From NCBI GenBank assembly GCA_964580905.1, contig CAZOLR010000010.1, positions 1 through 62,825 of the forward strand: a DNA stretch of 62,825 nt, read 5' to 3'. This DNA is from G041228335 sp964580905 (GTDB lineage: Bacteria; Pseudomonadota; Alphaproteobacteria; Puniceispirillales; UBA1172). The notes below the pieces were generated by a model, which did no database searches, was not told the origin of the DNA, and saw only the letters and a program-made list of their open reading frames with translations. Positions 26,549 to 35,098 of the stretch are shown in pieces; position 1 is the stretch's first letter, and every line of letters starts with the position of its first letter. The position numbers were made by a program, and so were the translations under genes.

Positions 26549-27949
26549 ATGCCAGAAATAAAACAGCTTGAAGACTTCCATACCATTTCCGGTCTCTTTT
26601 TTGCGTACCGTAACGGTAGGTTGTCCCCTGTTCAGGTTGTTCAGGATTATCTGGATGCGATCTCCCGCATAGATCCCCGCGTTGGTGCGTATCAGGAGAT
26701 ATGGTCGGGGACGGCGATGGAAATGGCCCGGGCCACGGAAAAGGCGCTGGCCTCAGGTTATGATTTTGGCCCGTTCCACGGTATTCCCTTTGCGCTGAAG
26801 GATCTTTTTCACGTCACGGGCAAGGTCACGACCTGCGGCTCTGCGGCGATGACCGGAAATGTGGCCGATACTACATCAACCATTGTCAGCCGACTGATCG
26901 AAGCCGGTGGTATCATTCTCGGCAAGACAAAAACCGTTGAATGTGCTTTTGGCGGTTGGGGGACGAACCAGAAAATGGGGACGCCGCAGAACCCGTGGGA
27001 TATGGAAACGCACCGTATTCCCGGCGGCTCATCATCGGGCTCTGCGGTGGCGGTCGCATCAGGGATGGCTGTCTGCGGCGTTGGCAGTGATACCGGCGGA
27101 TCGGTCCGTCTGCCTGCGGCCTTTTGCGGCCTCGTCGGGCTTAAGGTGACGGCCGGACGCCTGCCGCTTCACGGGATTATGCCCCTGTCGCAAACGCTGG
27201 ATACCCCCGGGCCGATCGCGCAGACTGTTCTGGATACGCTGATCATGTTTGAGGCAATGGACGGGCGTGAAGGCTGGAAGATTGCCCGCGATCTTACGGC
27301 AGGTACCGGTCTTTACGGCGAATTGGAAAAGGGCGTTGCGGGTTTGCGACTGGGAAGCATGTCTCAGCGTGAGCGTGACCAATGCACACCGGATATCCTT
27401 GATGCCTATGATATGTCACTGGAACGTCTTATGGCCTTAGGGGCCCGTATTGAGGTTTTTGATAATCCGGTCGCTTATGGTGATCTGGCTGATGATAACG
27501 GCCTGATCACGGCGGTCGAAGCCTATAACAATCATGGCTCCTATTACGAGGACCTGACACTTCCCATGGATGAGGATGTCCGTAAAAGGATGCTCACAGG
27601 TAAAACATATCCGGCCCATGAATACGCAAATAAACTGGAAAACCGGCAGCGCCTGATCTGTGATTTCAGAACTGCCATGCAGGGGTTTGATGCCCTTTTG
27701 ACCCCGAGTATCACCACCGCCGCTCCGGCTCTTGCAGATGTAGATCAGGATATCTCCCCGGGATATTTCACCCGGCCCTTCAATTTTCTGGAAATGTGTG
27801 GCCTCTCCCTGCCGATAAGCCTCAATCCGGCGGGGTTGCCGACAAGTCTGCAGATTATCGGCCGTGCACATGACGAAGCCATGACCTTGCGTATCGGTGC
27901 CGCCCTTGAGAGGGATCTTCCTTCTGTCGGACGGCCGGTTTTAGCCTGA
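26549..27949 (+). CDS. Amidase (amidase-signature family)
   Basis: 466 aa. The Ser-cisSer-Lys triad is visible with family spacing: Lys84 (FALKDLF), Ser161 (first Ser of GGSSSGS) and Ser185 (SDTGGSVRLP). This is a stand-alone hydrolase of carboxamides, not evidently GatA, since no gatB or gatC is nearby. Last gene of the unit that starts with the M20 hydrolase and transporter, 27 nt after the ATPase gene, so it probably hydrolyses an imported amide and frees ammonia. Substrate unknown. Confidence 0.92.
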   Translation: MPEIKQLEDFHTISGLFFAYRNGRLSPVQVVQDYLDAISRIDPRVGAYQEIWSGTAMEMARATEKALASGYDFGPFHGIPFALKDLFHVTGKVTTCGSAAMTGNVADTTSTIVSRLIEAGGIILGKTKTVECAFGGWGTNQKMGTPQNPWDMETHRIPGGSSSGSAVAVASGMAVCGVGSDTGGSVRLPAAFCGLVGLKVTAGRLPLHGIMPLSQTLDTPGPIAQTVLDTLIMFEAMDGREGWKIARDLTAGTGLYGELEKGVAGLRLGSMSQRERDQCTPDILDAYDMSLERLMALGARIEVFDNPVAYGDLADDNGLITAVEAYNNHGSYYEDLTLPMDEDVRKRMLTGKTYPAHEYANKLENRQRLICDFRTAMQGFDALLTPSITTAAPALADVDQDISPGYFTRPFNFLEMCGLSLPISLNPAGLPTSLQIIGRAHDEAMTLRIGAALERDLPSVGRPVLA

Positions 27950-27966
27950 GGCCGTTCTCCCGGCCT
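27949..27966. terminator. Short hairpin shared by convergent amidase and dimethylformamidase-like genes
   Basis: AGGCCG (27949-27954), loop TTCTCC, CGGCCT (27961-27966). It touches the amidase stop and lies 2 nt from the other gene's stop. Six GC-rich pairs, with only a mixed pyrimidine run after it on the plus strand; plausible bidirectional terminator. Confidence 0.4.
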
Positions 27967-27968
27967 TC

Positions 27969-30086
27969 TCAGGCGGACCTGAATTTTCGGATAACGTTTG
28001 CCAGCAATGTTGATATGTTGTTATCAAAATTGTTCCAGGGTAGGGAGCCGCAGAAGGTGATGGATCCAACCGCAAAAACCCGCCCCCCTGAGGCGGTTTC
28101 GAAATAGACCATATCCGCGCGTTTAACCAGATCTTCCGGGCCGCCCGAAAGGTTGGTCAGATGCGTGAGGATTTCTTCGGGGACAAGGATAAACTGGTTA
28201 TCCCTGTCAAAGGATTGGGCAAGAATGGTAATATCCTCACCTTCATCGAGTTTGCTGTCACATCTGTCGAGTTCAAATCCGGCGGCGCCATGACCACTGA
28301 AACCGAAATCCCCCAGGGTATCTGTATCAATACCTTCGAAAACCCAGTCAAAACGGGGATCAAAGCATATTCTCTTATATGGCATCCCGACAAAATTGCC
28401 CTGGGCGGTAAAGCCGATACCAACCAGCTGTTGGGGAGGTTTGCCGTTGCGGCGCCAGAGCCCGCCATAACTGCCGTCAAAAGCGTTGTAATACTCACCG
28501 GGTTCGGCGGCCCAGGCACGTAATCCGTCTTCGGAACGTCTGATTTCAATCAGCGACGGGTCTTCACCATGACGGACAATCCGCCAGTAAAACCCGTTGC
28601 CGCCAAGGTAGATTATCCCACCGCCCGTGTCCCTGTATTGCTTGAGCGCATCAAGCATATTGGCGGTGTGGTATTCGGGGTGACTGCCGGTCAGCACAGT
28701 CTTGTAGGATGAAATCGAAGCTAATCCGTCGCGGTCAAGCTGATCATCGGTGATGATATCAACATCAATTCCCTGATGATGAAGCCAGGCAACCAGATGA
28801 CTGTCGGCCTGAAAATGCCGCAATCCCGAACAGCCCGACTGGCCAAAGGTCAGGTATCCCGGCCGCAGATTAAACAAGACCCGTTTGTTTGAAGCATGGC
28901 ATATGCCGGAGCCGTCGGGATGGGTGTTATAGGTCGATAACCCGTATTGGGGATATTCTGCCGGATTATGAGGATAGGCGTTCCATGCCCTGATCCGGTC
29001 AATCCAGGACGGGGCAAAGTCGGGCCGTGCATGGTTGCCATAGATGGTGTAAGTGAATGTTGAAACCAGCAGGCATAAATCCGATTTTGGTTTGTTCAGG
29101 GGCGGGCACACAAAAAACGGCATCGCATCGTAATGCCCTTCGGCTTCAATTCGCATCACGTAGACGCCTGATGGCATATCATTAGGGATGGTGAATTCGA
29201 AATCGCTTTCCCACCCAAAGTCATAGATGTCATCATCGTGGAAATGAATGGCGGCATAATGATCCGGTTTGTGTTTCCAGCAGAATTCGGTGGCATCCCA
29301 TTTCCGGCCTGTAACACCGCGGGTCGGCGCGTTTTTCAATATCAGATCAGGGCCCGTTGAGGCACGGACGGTAAGTGAAGGTATATTCCCGGCAAAATCC
29401 CAGCCTGCGATGGCTTTTCCGTTCCCGAGAATCTGCGGGGCTTCGATTTTGCCGTTGAAACACTGGCGGTCATCACCAAAATAAGCGGCAATGCGGACAG
29501 GGGCACCCTGCTCATAGAGTGTTGAGAGATGGCGCTTGTCCATCTGCCCTGAAACGCTCTCGCTCCTGGCGTTATGGTCAGCATTGCTGGTGACGTCCAG
29601 CCTCAGCCCGCCATCTGCGGATATGTGCAGATGGCAGCCATACCAACGCCGGATACGCACCGGCGCCGCCATAGTCAACACCAGCTGATCCGCGATCTGG
29701 ACGGATACCTGCCCGTTTTGATTAAGCAGAACGGACAGCTCCCCCCATGAAAACATGACCTGATTTCTTGGTGTTATCAGGCCTGGCATGAACCAGAAAT
29801 TTATCTCAGTCTCAGCTGAGGCGGCGGCTTTGACCGCGGTTTCTGTCTCAGCATAGGAGCCGGGATGGATATGTTGCACACGCGAGGGGAAATCAGCTGC
29901 CGGAAAATACCGGCTGGCATCTTCTTCGATGATGCCAGGGCCTTCCGGGTTGGGGTCCGCACAGATAGAACGATGCAAACGTGCTGAAAAATCCGTATTG
30001 GCTTTACTGGATACATGGAAGCGTAATGTTTCGCCGGGTCGTGCGGATAGTTTATCGCTGTAGCCTGCTATGAAAACGTAATTCAA
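27969..30086 (-). CDS. N,N-dimethylformamidase large-subunit (beta) homologue
   Basis: 705 aa. The overall plan matches the dimethylformamidase large subunit: an N-terminal beta-rich part (YSDKLSARPGETLRFHVS), a concanavalin-like middle region, then a C-terminal glutamine-amidotransferase-like fold with GGGIIYLGGNGFYWRIV. Known enzymes hydrolyse dimethylformamide to dimethylamine and formate at a mononuclear iron held by Tyr and Glu; I cannot assign the ligands without alignment. Start codon is TTG 30086 with GGAGAG 7 nt upstream; the nearby ATG hits a stop at once. I find no neighbour resembling the small alpha subunit (about 130 aa). A dimethylamine product would fit the methylamine theme. 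Related COG members may act on other amides. Confidence 0.8.
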   Translation of the reverse strand: MNYVFIAGYSDKLSARPGETLRFHVSSKANTDFSARLHRSICADPNPEGPGIIEEDASRYFPAADFPSRVQHIHPGSYAETETAVKAAASAETEINFWFMPGLITPRNQVMFSWGELSVLLNQNGQVSVQIADQLVLTMAAPVRIRRWYGCHLHISADGGLRLDVTSNADHNARSESVSGQMDKRHLSTLYEQGAPVRIAAYFGDDRQCFNGKIEAPQILGNGKAIAGWDFAGNIPSLTVRASTGPDLILKNAPTRGVTGRKWDATEFCWKHKPDHYAAIHFHDDDIYDFGWESDFEFTIPNDMPSGVYVMRIEAEGHYDAMPFFVCPPLNKPKSDLCLLVSTFTYTIYGNHARPDFAPSWIDRIRAWNAYPHNPAEYPQYGLSTYNTHPDGSGICHASNKRVLFNLRPGYLTFGQSGCSGLRHFQADSHLVAWLHHQGIDVDIITDDQLDRDGLASISSYKTVLTGSHPEYHTANMLDALKQYRDTGGGIIYLGGNGFYWRIVRHGEDPSLIEIRRSEDGLRAWAAEPGEYYNAFDGSYGGLWRRNGKPPQQLVGIGFTAQGNFVGMPYKRICFDPRFDWVFEGIDTDTLGDFGFSGHGAAGFELDRCDSKLDEGEDITILAQSFDRDNQFILVPEEILTHLTNLSGGPEDLVKRADMVYFETASGGRVFAVGSITFCGSLPWNNFDNNISTLLANVIRKFRSA

Positions 30087-30198
30087 AACATATCTCTCCG
30101 CATCCTGAAGATTAATATCAACCCATATGATGAAAGGTTAAACAATTATTTGGTTAAATAAAATCCCCTACAGGCGGGCCTGAAGGAATCCGAATTTC

Positions 30199-30657
30199 TC
30201 AGATTGACCGCTTGAACCCTTCATGGGAAGCAACAAACCCGAGCGAGCGATAAAATTCCGCCGCCTCCCGCCTTGTTTTGTCCGATGCCAGCTGAACCAG
30301 ACGGCATCCGCGCTCACGGCACATATCAACAGCCCAGGTGATCATTTCCCGACCCAGCCCGGCCCCGCGCATGCCGGAGGATATGCGAACACTTTCAATC
30401 TGGCCGCGCCATGCCCCTTGCCGGGACAGGCCAGGAATAAAGCTGAGCTGAAGGCAGCCAGCAATCTCACCATCAACCTCGAAGACGGCCAAAAACTGAT
30501 TGGGATCATCGCTGATGGCCTGAAACGCGTCCAGATAATCAGGATGCGGGGGAGGGCCGATATTCTCGCGTTCCCGGCCGAGAACATCATCGGCAAGCAG
30601 GTCAAGGATGGCAGGTAAATCGTCAGCATGTGCCCGGCGGGCTGAGGTGTTTGGCAT
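30199..30657 (-). CDS. GNAT-family N-acetyltransferase
   Basis: 152 aa from ATG 30657, fixed by AGGAGG 4 nt upstream; the frame is open further back without a ribosome site. Acetyl-CoA binding motif A is clear (SGMRGAGLGREMITWA) and the C-terminal part DKTRREAAEFYRSLGF is typical of small-molecule acetyltransferases. Target unknown. It lies between the dimethylformamidase-like gene and the divergent PLP-enzyme gene. Confidence 0.88.
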   Translation of the reverse strand: MPNTSARRAHADDLPAILDLLADDVLGRERENIGPPPHPDYLDAFQAISDDPNQFLAVFEVDGEIAGCLQLSFIPGLSRQGAWRGQIESVRISSGMRGAGLGREMITWAVDMCRERGCRLVQLASDKTRREAAEFYRSLGFVASHEGFKRSI

Positions 30658-30797
30658 CGCTCCTCCTTTCTCTTTCCCGGAAGATATCTTCCTTATCTTT
30701 TCCAGCACAAACAGAAGGCAATGAAAACCCTTTCTCCCACCGGTGAGCTGGATTATGTTCATCAGATCATAAACCCTTTTGAAAATGGATTCTTATT

Positions 30798-31859
30798 TTG
30801 CCGCAACATCACCACGTGCTTAATGCCATTAATGCCATGCCGAGGGTTGATATTCTCGACAGTACAACACCTCTGGTGCCGCTGAAGCAGCTTTCCGACG
30901 TACTGGACGTTGATCTGTGGATGAAGCGGGACGATCTGGCCGGTCCGAGTTTTGGCGGCAACAAGGCACGTCAGCTTGAATTTTATTTCGGTGCTGCCGT
31001 TGCCGAAGGGGCTGATACTATTCTCATCACCGGCGCGGTGCAGTCAAATTTCGTGCGTCTGGCGGCGGCGGTTGCAGTCCGCTTCGGCATGCAGGCGATC
31101 CTTCAGCTTGAACAGCGCGTTGCCACGGCTGACGCGCTCTATCATCAATCGGGAAATGTTCTGCTGAACAGGATACTTGGCGCTGAAATCATCTCCTATC
31201 CTGAGGGTGAAGACGAATCCGGCGCCGATGATGCGCTCTATGCCAGGGTGGAAGAGCTGCGATCGGCGGGGCGGAAACCTTATGTTATTCCTCTTGGTGA
31301 AAACAAACCTCCCATAGGGGCTTGCGGTTATGTGCGGGCGGCGGGTGAACTTGCCGAACAGATGCCAAAGCCCTTTGATACGGTTGTTGTTGCATCTGGA
31401 AGTGCCGCAACCCATATCGGCACCGTGGCGGGAATGAAAATTTACTTCCCTTCAACCAGTGTTATCGGCTCATGTGTCAGGCGGAGTCTGCCGTTACAGC
31501 AGGTCAGGCTTGCCAATCTGACAGAAAAATTTAACGAGCTTGTCGGCTCTTCGGATTTTCTTGCCGATGATGATTTTCATCTCTGGGATGGTGCGCTTGC
31601 GCCGGGCTATGGCAAACTCGGGCCGATTGCACGTGACGCCATGATGCTTATGGCCCGCAACGAAGGCTACATTCTCGATCCTGTCTATACCGCCAAATCC
31701 TTTGCCGCGGTGCCTGAACTTATCAGGGCCGGCCGGATCAGCAGGGGCAGCCGGGTTCTTTTTGTCAATACCGGTGGTCTGGGTGGCCTTTTTGCCTACC
31801 AGACAGATCTGGCGGCCATGATATCAGGCGAGACCCCTGAGGAGCAGACAGGAAAATGA
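30798..31859 (+). CDS. PLP-dependent D-cysteine desulfhydrase / ACC deaminase family enzyme
   Basis: 353 aa if it starts at TTG 30798; the first ATG in frame is 30837, and neither has a strong ribosome site. Residues 15-50 (PRVDILDSTTPLVPLKQLSD, then DLWMKRDDL) align with the DcyD/ACC-deaminase N-terminus, which favours the earlier start. The PLP lysine is Lys56 in FGGNKARQLE. Later GAVQSNFVRLAAAVA and NTGGLGGLFAY bind the phosphate and substrate carboxylate. Members degrade D-cysteine, 1-aminocyclopropane carboxylate or similar small amino acids to a keto acid and ammonia. The stop overlaps the next start (ATGA), so the two enzymes probably work on one compound. Confidence 0.87.
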   Translation: MPQHHHVLNAINAMPRVDILDSTTPLVPLKQLSDVLDVDLWMKRDDLAGPSFGGNKARQLEFYFGAAVAEGADTILITGAVQSNFVRLAAAVAVRFGMQAILQLEQRVATADALYHQSGNVLLNRILGAEIISYPEGEDESGADDALYARVEELRSAGRKPYVIPLGENKPPIGACGYVRAAGELAEQMPKPFDTVVVASGSAATHIGTVAGMKIYFPSTSVIGSCVRRSLPLQQVRLANLTEKFNELVGSSDFLADDDFHLWDGALAPGYGKLGPIARDAMMLMARNEGYILDPVYTAKSFAAVPELIRAGRISRGSRVLFVNTGGLGGLFAYQTDLAAMISGETPEEQTGK

Positions 31860-32788
31860 AGGCACCCCAAACACAGAAACCCGAGGGGGGAAGTTTTCTC
31901 AACTGGCCGATTTGTACGGAGTGGACAGATCTCAAGGCGGATGCGGTTATGTTCGGGGTGCCCTACGGCAAGCCCTATATGCCGCAGGATACATTCAATG
32001 ATCAAAGCCGGGCCCCTCAGGCATTGCGGGCGGCGTCATCACGGATTCTGATAGGGCCTGAGATGGTGAACATGGATTGTGTTCCGCCGCGCGGTCTTGA
32101 AAATCTTCATCTTGTCGATGGTGGCGATATTCCCCTGCCGGATGGTGATGTGGACAGCCATTATCAGCAGGCTGAGGCGGCGGTCCGCTTTGCGATAAGC
32201 CGGGGCATCATTCCGGTTTCTGTTGGTGGAGACGACGGGATCACCAACCCTGTCATCAGGGGGCTTGATGGGATCGATGATATCACGCTTGTGCAGATTG
32301 ATGCGCATATGGACTGGCGGGATGAACGGTATGGCGAAAGGGACGGATATTCAAGCCCCATGCGGCGCGCTTCTGAACTTGCCCATATCACCGGCATTCA
32401 TCAGGTCGGTATCCGTTCTTTCGGCAGTGCCAGAGAAGAGGAAATCCGTGCGGCAACACAATGGGGGGCCCGTATTCATCTGGCTCGTGATATCGCCCGG
32501 AACGGCATCGACCCGGTCATTGATGCGTTGCCTGATGGCGGTCGTTTTTTTGTTACCCTGGATGCCGACGGCCTTGATCCTTCGGTCATGCCGGGGGTGG
32601 TTGCGCTTGCCCCCGGCGGGCTGAACTGGTGGCATATGATTGATCTTTTTGAAGGCATGGCCAAAAAGGGCCGGATCATCGGACTTAATATTGTGGAACT
32701 TTCGCCGGCGAATGATGTCAATCAGCTTTCCATGATCGGGGCTGGCCGGCTTCTTCTCAATCTTCTGATGCGGCAGTTGTTACGATAG
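31856..32788 (+). CDS. Ureohydrolase (arginase/agmatinase) family protein with altered first metal motif
   Basis: 310 aa. The second and third manganese motifs are standard: DAHMD (residues 149-153) and LDADGLDPSVMPG (Asp236, Asp238). The first motif, normally GGDHS, reads GGDDG with Asp127 in place of the metal-ligand histidine. Asp can still bind Mn, so it may be active with a different metal set or substrate. Family members cleave guanidino groups to urea; guanidinobutyrase, guanidinopropionase and proclavaminate types are alternatives. Translationally coupled to the PLP enzyme, and it converges with the LysR gene only 4 nt away. A second, canonical member lies at 52530. Confidence 0.85.
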   Translation: MKAPQTQKPEGGSFLNWPICTEWTDLKADAVMFGVPYGKPYMPQDTFNDQSRAPQALRAASSRILIGPEMVNMDCVPPRGLENLHLVDGGDIPLPDGDVDSHYQQAEAAVRFAISRGIIPVSVGGDDGITNPVIRGLDGIDDITLVQIDAHMDWRDERYGERDGYSSPMRRASELAHITGIHQVGIRSFGSAREEEIRAATQWGARIHLARDIARNGIDPVIDALPDGGRFFVTLDADGLDPSVMPGVVALAPGGLNWWHMIDLFEGMAKKGRIIGLNIVELSPANDVNQLSMIGAGRLLLNLLMRQLLR

Positions 32789-32792
32789 AAGC

Positions 32793-33734
32793 TTACGCTG
32801 AAATCAATTTTTCCGCGTCTTTGAGAATTGCCGCGATCCCGTCTTCGATCTGACCGGCGAAAAGATGGCTGATTTGCGAAAGCGTACGGTGACGCGGCCG
32901 GACAAGGCTGATGGTCTGCTTTATCACCGGACGGAACGGGCGGAAGACGATTTTAGGATCTTCGCCGGTTCCGGACGTATGCCTGAGCTGATGATACAGC
33001 CAGACATTCAGTAAAGACATGAAACCGAGCGCATGCCCTCTTTCCACCAGCGCGTATTGCGCGGCACCGTTCTGAAGGGCAAAGGGGATGTTCAGCTCAA
33101 CATTTTCCTGCTCAAACGCCCTTTGCAGCGACTGCATCAGAAAATGATCCGGCAAAAACCCGGTAAAAGCACGGCCGGCAAGCAATTCAGGTGTAAGCAC
33201 CGCCTCATCGGCGAGGGGATCATTCCGTGGCAGGGCAATGACTGTTTCAGACACAAAATTCTGAACATCATAAAGTTCAGATGCCGCAGGCCGTTCGGCA
33301 AAGCCAAGGTCAAACCGCTGTGATGCCAGGCTTTCAAGGACTCGCTCGGATGGCTGGGCACGCATATAAAACCGGACACCCGGATGCTTTTCAGCAAATA
33401 AGGCGATCTGATGCGGCATGAAGAATTCCGACAGGACAGGCATACAGGCGATCCGGATTTCAAAAACCCGCCCCCCACCATGCTGCATGGATCGCTCAAG
33501 GCTGTTCATCTGCTCCAGAATTTCTTCAGATCTTTCAAGAAAGAAATGAGCTTCAGGCACAGGACGAAGGCGGCCGTTCACACGTTCAAAAAGCTTGTAA
33601 CCTATCTGGGCCTCGAGATCTGCGATAACCAGACTCAGCGCAGGTTGTGACCTTGAAAGCGCAGAGGCAGCCTTTGAAATCGATCCGGTCTTGATGACTT
33701 CCCTGATAACTCTTAAATGCCATAACTTGAGCAT
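32793..33734 (-). CDS. LysR-family transcriptional regulator
   Basis: 313 aa. N-terminal winged helix-turn-helix (residues 1-62; SISKAASALSRSQPALSLVI) followed by a periplasmic-binding-like effector domain (about 90-300). It is divergent from the TRAP-TAXI operon across a 253-nt AT-rich gap, the usual arrangement of a LysR activator and its target. The effector should be the substrate or an early intermediate of the TRAP/oxidoreductase pathway. Confidence 0.92.
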   Translation of the reverse strand: MLKLWHLRVIREVIKTGSISKAASALSRSQPALSLVIADLEAQIGYKLFERVNGRLRPVPEAHFFLERSEEILEQMNSLERSMQHGGGRVFEIRIACMPVLSEFFMPHQIALFAEKHPGVRFYMRAQPSERVLESLASQRFDLGFAERPAASELYDVQNFVSETVIALPRNDPLADEAVLTPELLAGRAFTGFLPDHFLMQSLQRAFEQENVELNIPFALQNGAAQYALVERGHALGFMSLLNVWLYHQLRHTSGTGEDPKIVFRPFRPVIKQTISLVRPRHRTLSQISHLFAGQIEDGIAAILKDAEKLISA

Positions 33735-33987
33735 CCGGCCCCCGAATATTAGTAAAATATGAGAATATGATAATGCTATTTGTTTTTTTTATAGAATAAA
33801 CAGAATTTATTACTTGAGTAAATGGATTTTGATGTCTTGAATAGATAATAACAGGTTGGATTAAGGGGGGTCTTTTCAGCTTACTTTTTGAAACGGTCCG
33901 GTCATGGCCAGATGATGTGCACATTCCTCACCTCATTTGCCCGGAATAATCCAAACAATTGAATATTAACTACAGGGAGTAGATACA
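33735..33987. promoter_or_regulatory. Divergent LysR / TRAP-TAXI promoter region
   Basis: 253 nt, strongly AT-rich at 33740-33830. Contains an inverted repeat AATAAA-N5-TTTATT (33795-33811) and repeated AATAT blocks near the LysR start (33747-33776) that could be LysR boxes. Placement is by context; no footprint-quality consensus is visible. Confidence 0.45.
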
Positions 33988-34983
33988 ATGAACAGATGGA
34001 TGAAAGCAGCAATTACCTTGCTGGCGGCCAGTTTCGCCTTTGCAGGGGTTGCCTCGGCCCAGGAAATGAAGTTCTGGAAAATTGGTACAGGGGGCACTGG
34101 CGGCACCTATTATCCTATCGGTGGTCTGATTGCTAATGCGATTTCCAACCCTCCGGGTTCGCGTCCTTGCGACAAAGGCGGGAGCTGTGGCGTGCCCGGG
34201 CTTGTTGCCATCGCGGTTTCCACCAACGCTTCTGTTGCCAACGTGAATGCTATTCATGCCGGTGAGCTGGATGCCGGTCTTGCTGGCGCTCAGTCTGTTG
34301 TTCAGGGGTATAAGGGTGAAGGCAAGTTCACCGGCAACCCTCGTCCGGATCTGCGGGTTATCGCCAACCTTTATCCGGAAGATATGCACCTTGTCCTGCC
34401 CAAGGGTAAGAAGCTCAGCAGCCTGATGGACCTTAACGGCATGAAGGTTGGTGTGGCCGCTGCCGGTTCCGGCACGCAGGTATCCGTGCGGATGATCCTC
34501 AACCACTACGGCATTAAGGCCGAAGAGTATGAGCTGAACGTAACGCAGTCTGCCCAGCGTCTTGCCGACGGCCAGATCGATGCGTTCTTCTACGCCGCGG
34601 GCACGCCTCTGGCGGCGCTTATTCAGCTTGGTGCCTCCAAGGGGTTTGAGCTGTACAGTTTCAGCGCAGAAGAGCAGAAGACAATCAACGGTATCATTCC
34701 GTTCTATGTTGAAAGCACCATTCCGGCCGGTGAATATGAAAACATCGGCTATGATGTCAACACGGTTGCGGTTAACGGCCAGTTGATCACATCTGCCAAG
34801 CAGCCTGATGATCTGATCTACGAAGTCACCAAGGCATTGTGGAACAAGAACACCCGTAAACTGCTTGATAAAGGCCATTCCAAAGGTAAAGCCATCAAGG
34901 CAGAAACCGCCCTTAAGGGTGTGCTTATTCCTCTGCATCCGGGTGCAGAGCGTTTCTATAAAGAAGCTGGCCTGATGAATTAG
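33988..34983 (+). CDS. TRAP transporter solute receptor, TAXI family
   Basis: 331 aa periplasmic protein. Signal peptide with ASA-Q cleavage near residue 24, then FWKIGTGGTGGTYYPIGG, the signature start of TAXI receptors. GGGAG 8 nt before ATG 33988. TAXI receptors deliver small carboxylates and amino acids such as glutamate to a fused permease. A cysteine pair in PCDKGGSC (about residues 56-63) could form a disulfide. A strong terminator-like hairpin separates it from the permease gene. Confidence 0.93.
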   Translation: MNRWMKAAITLLAASFAFAGVASAQEMKFWKIGTGGTGGTYYPIGGLIANAISNPPGSRPCDKGGSCGVPGLVAIAVSTNASVANVNAIHAGELDAGLAGAQSVVQGYKGEGKFTGNPRPDLRVIANLYPEDMHLVLPKGKKLSSLMDLNGMKVGVAAAGSGTQVSVRMILNHYGIKAEEYELNVTQSAQRLADGQIDAFFYAAGTPLAALIQLGASKGFELYSFSAEEQKTINGIIPFYVESTIPAGEYENIGYDVNTVAVNGQLITSAKQPDDLIYEVTKALWNKNTRKLLDKGHSKGKAIKAETALKGVLIPLHPGAERFYKEAGLMN

Positions 34984-35000
34984 GCCTTATCACACATCGG

Positions 35001-35033
35001 GGAAAGACAGCGCGGGCTGTCTTTCCTTCTTTT
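35001..35033 (+). terminator. Hairpin and T-tract between TAXI receptor and TRAP permease genes
   Basis: Perfect 11-bp stem (35001-35011 and 35016-35026, GGAAAGACAGC and its complement), 4-nt loop GCGG, then TTCTTTT (35027-35033). This is the best factor-independent terminator shape in the window. It is internal to the operon, so partial readthrough would set a high receptor-to-permease ratio. Confidence 0.85.
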
Positions 35034-35098
35034 GATGAATACTTGAAAATTCTTAACTTAAGACAACACAAATCAGCAAAAGTGACGGGGGCATGGTC

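Noticed and set aside
26549..27949. GatA subunit of glutamyl-tRNA amidotransferase
   Set aside because: Triad spacing is the same, but there is no gatB or gatC nearby and the gene is in a transport operon.
33970..34938. A 322-codon open frame on the minus strand
   Set aside because: Mirror of the TAXI receptor gene, which has signal peptide, ribosome site and family motifs.
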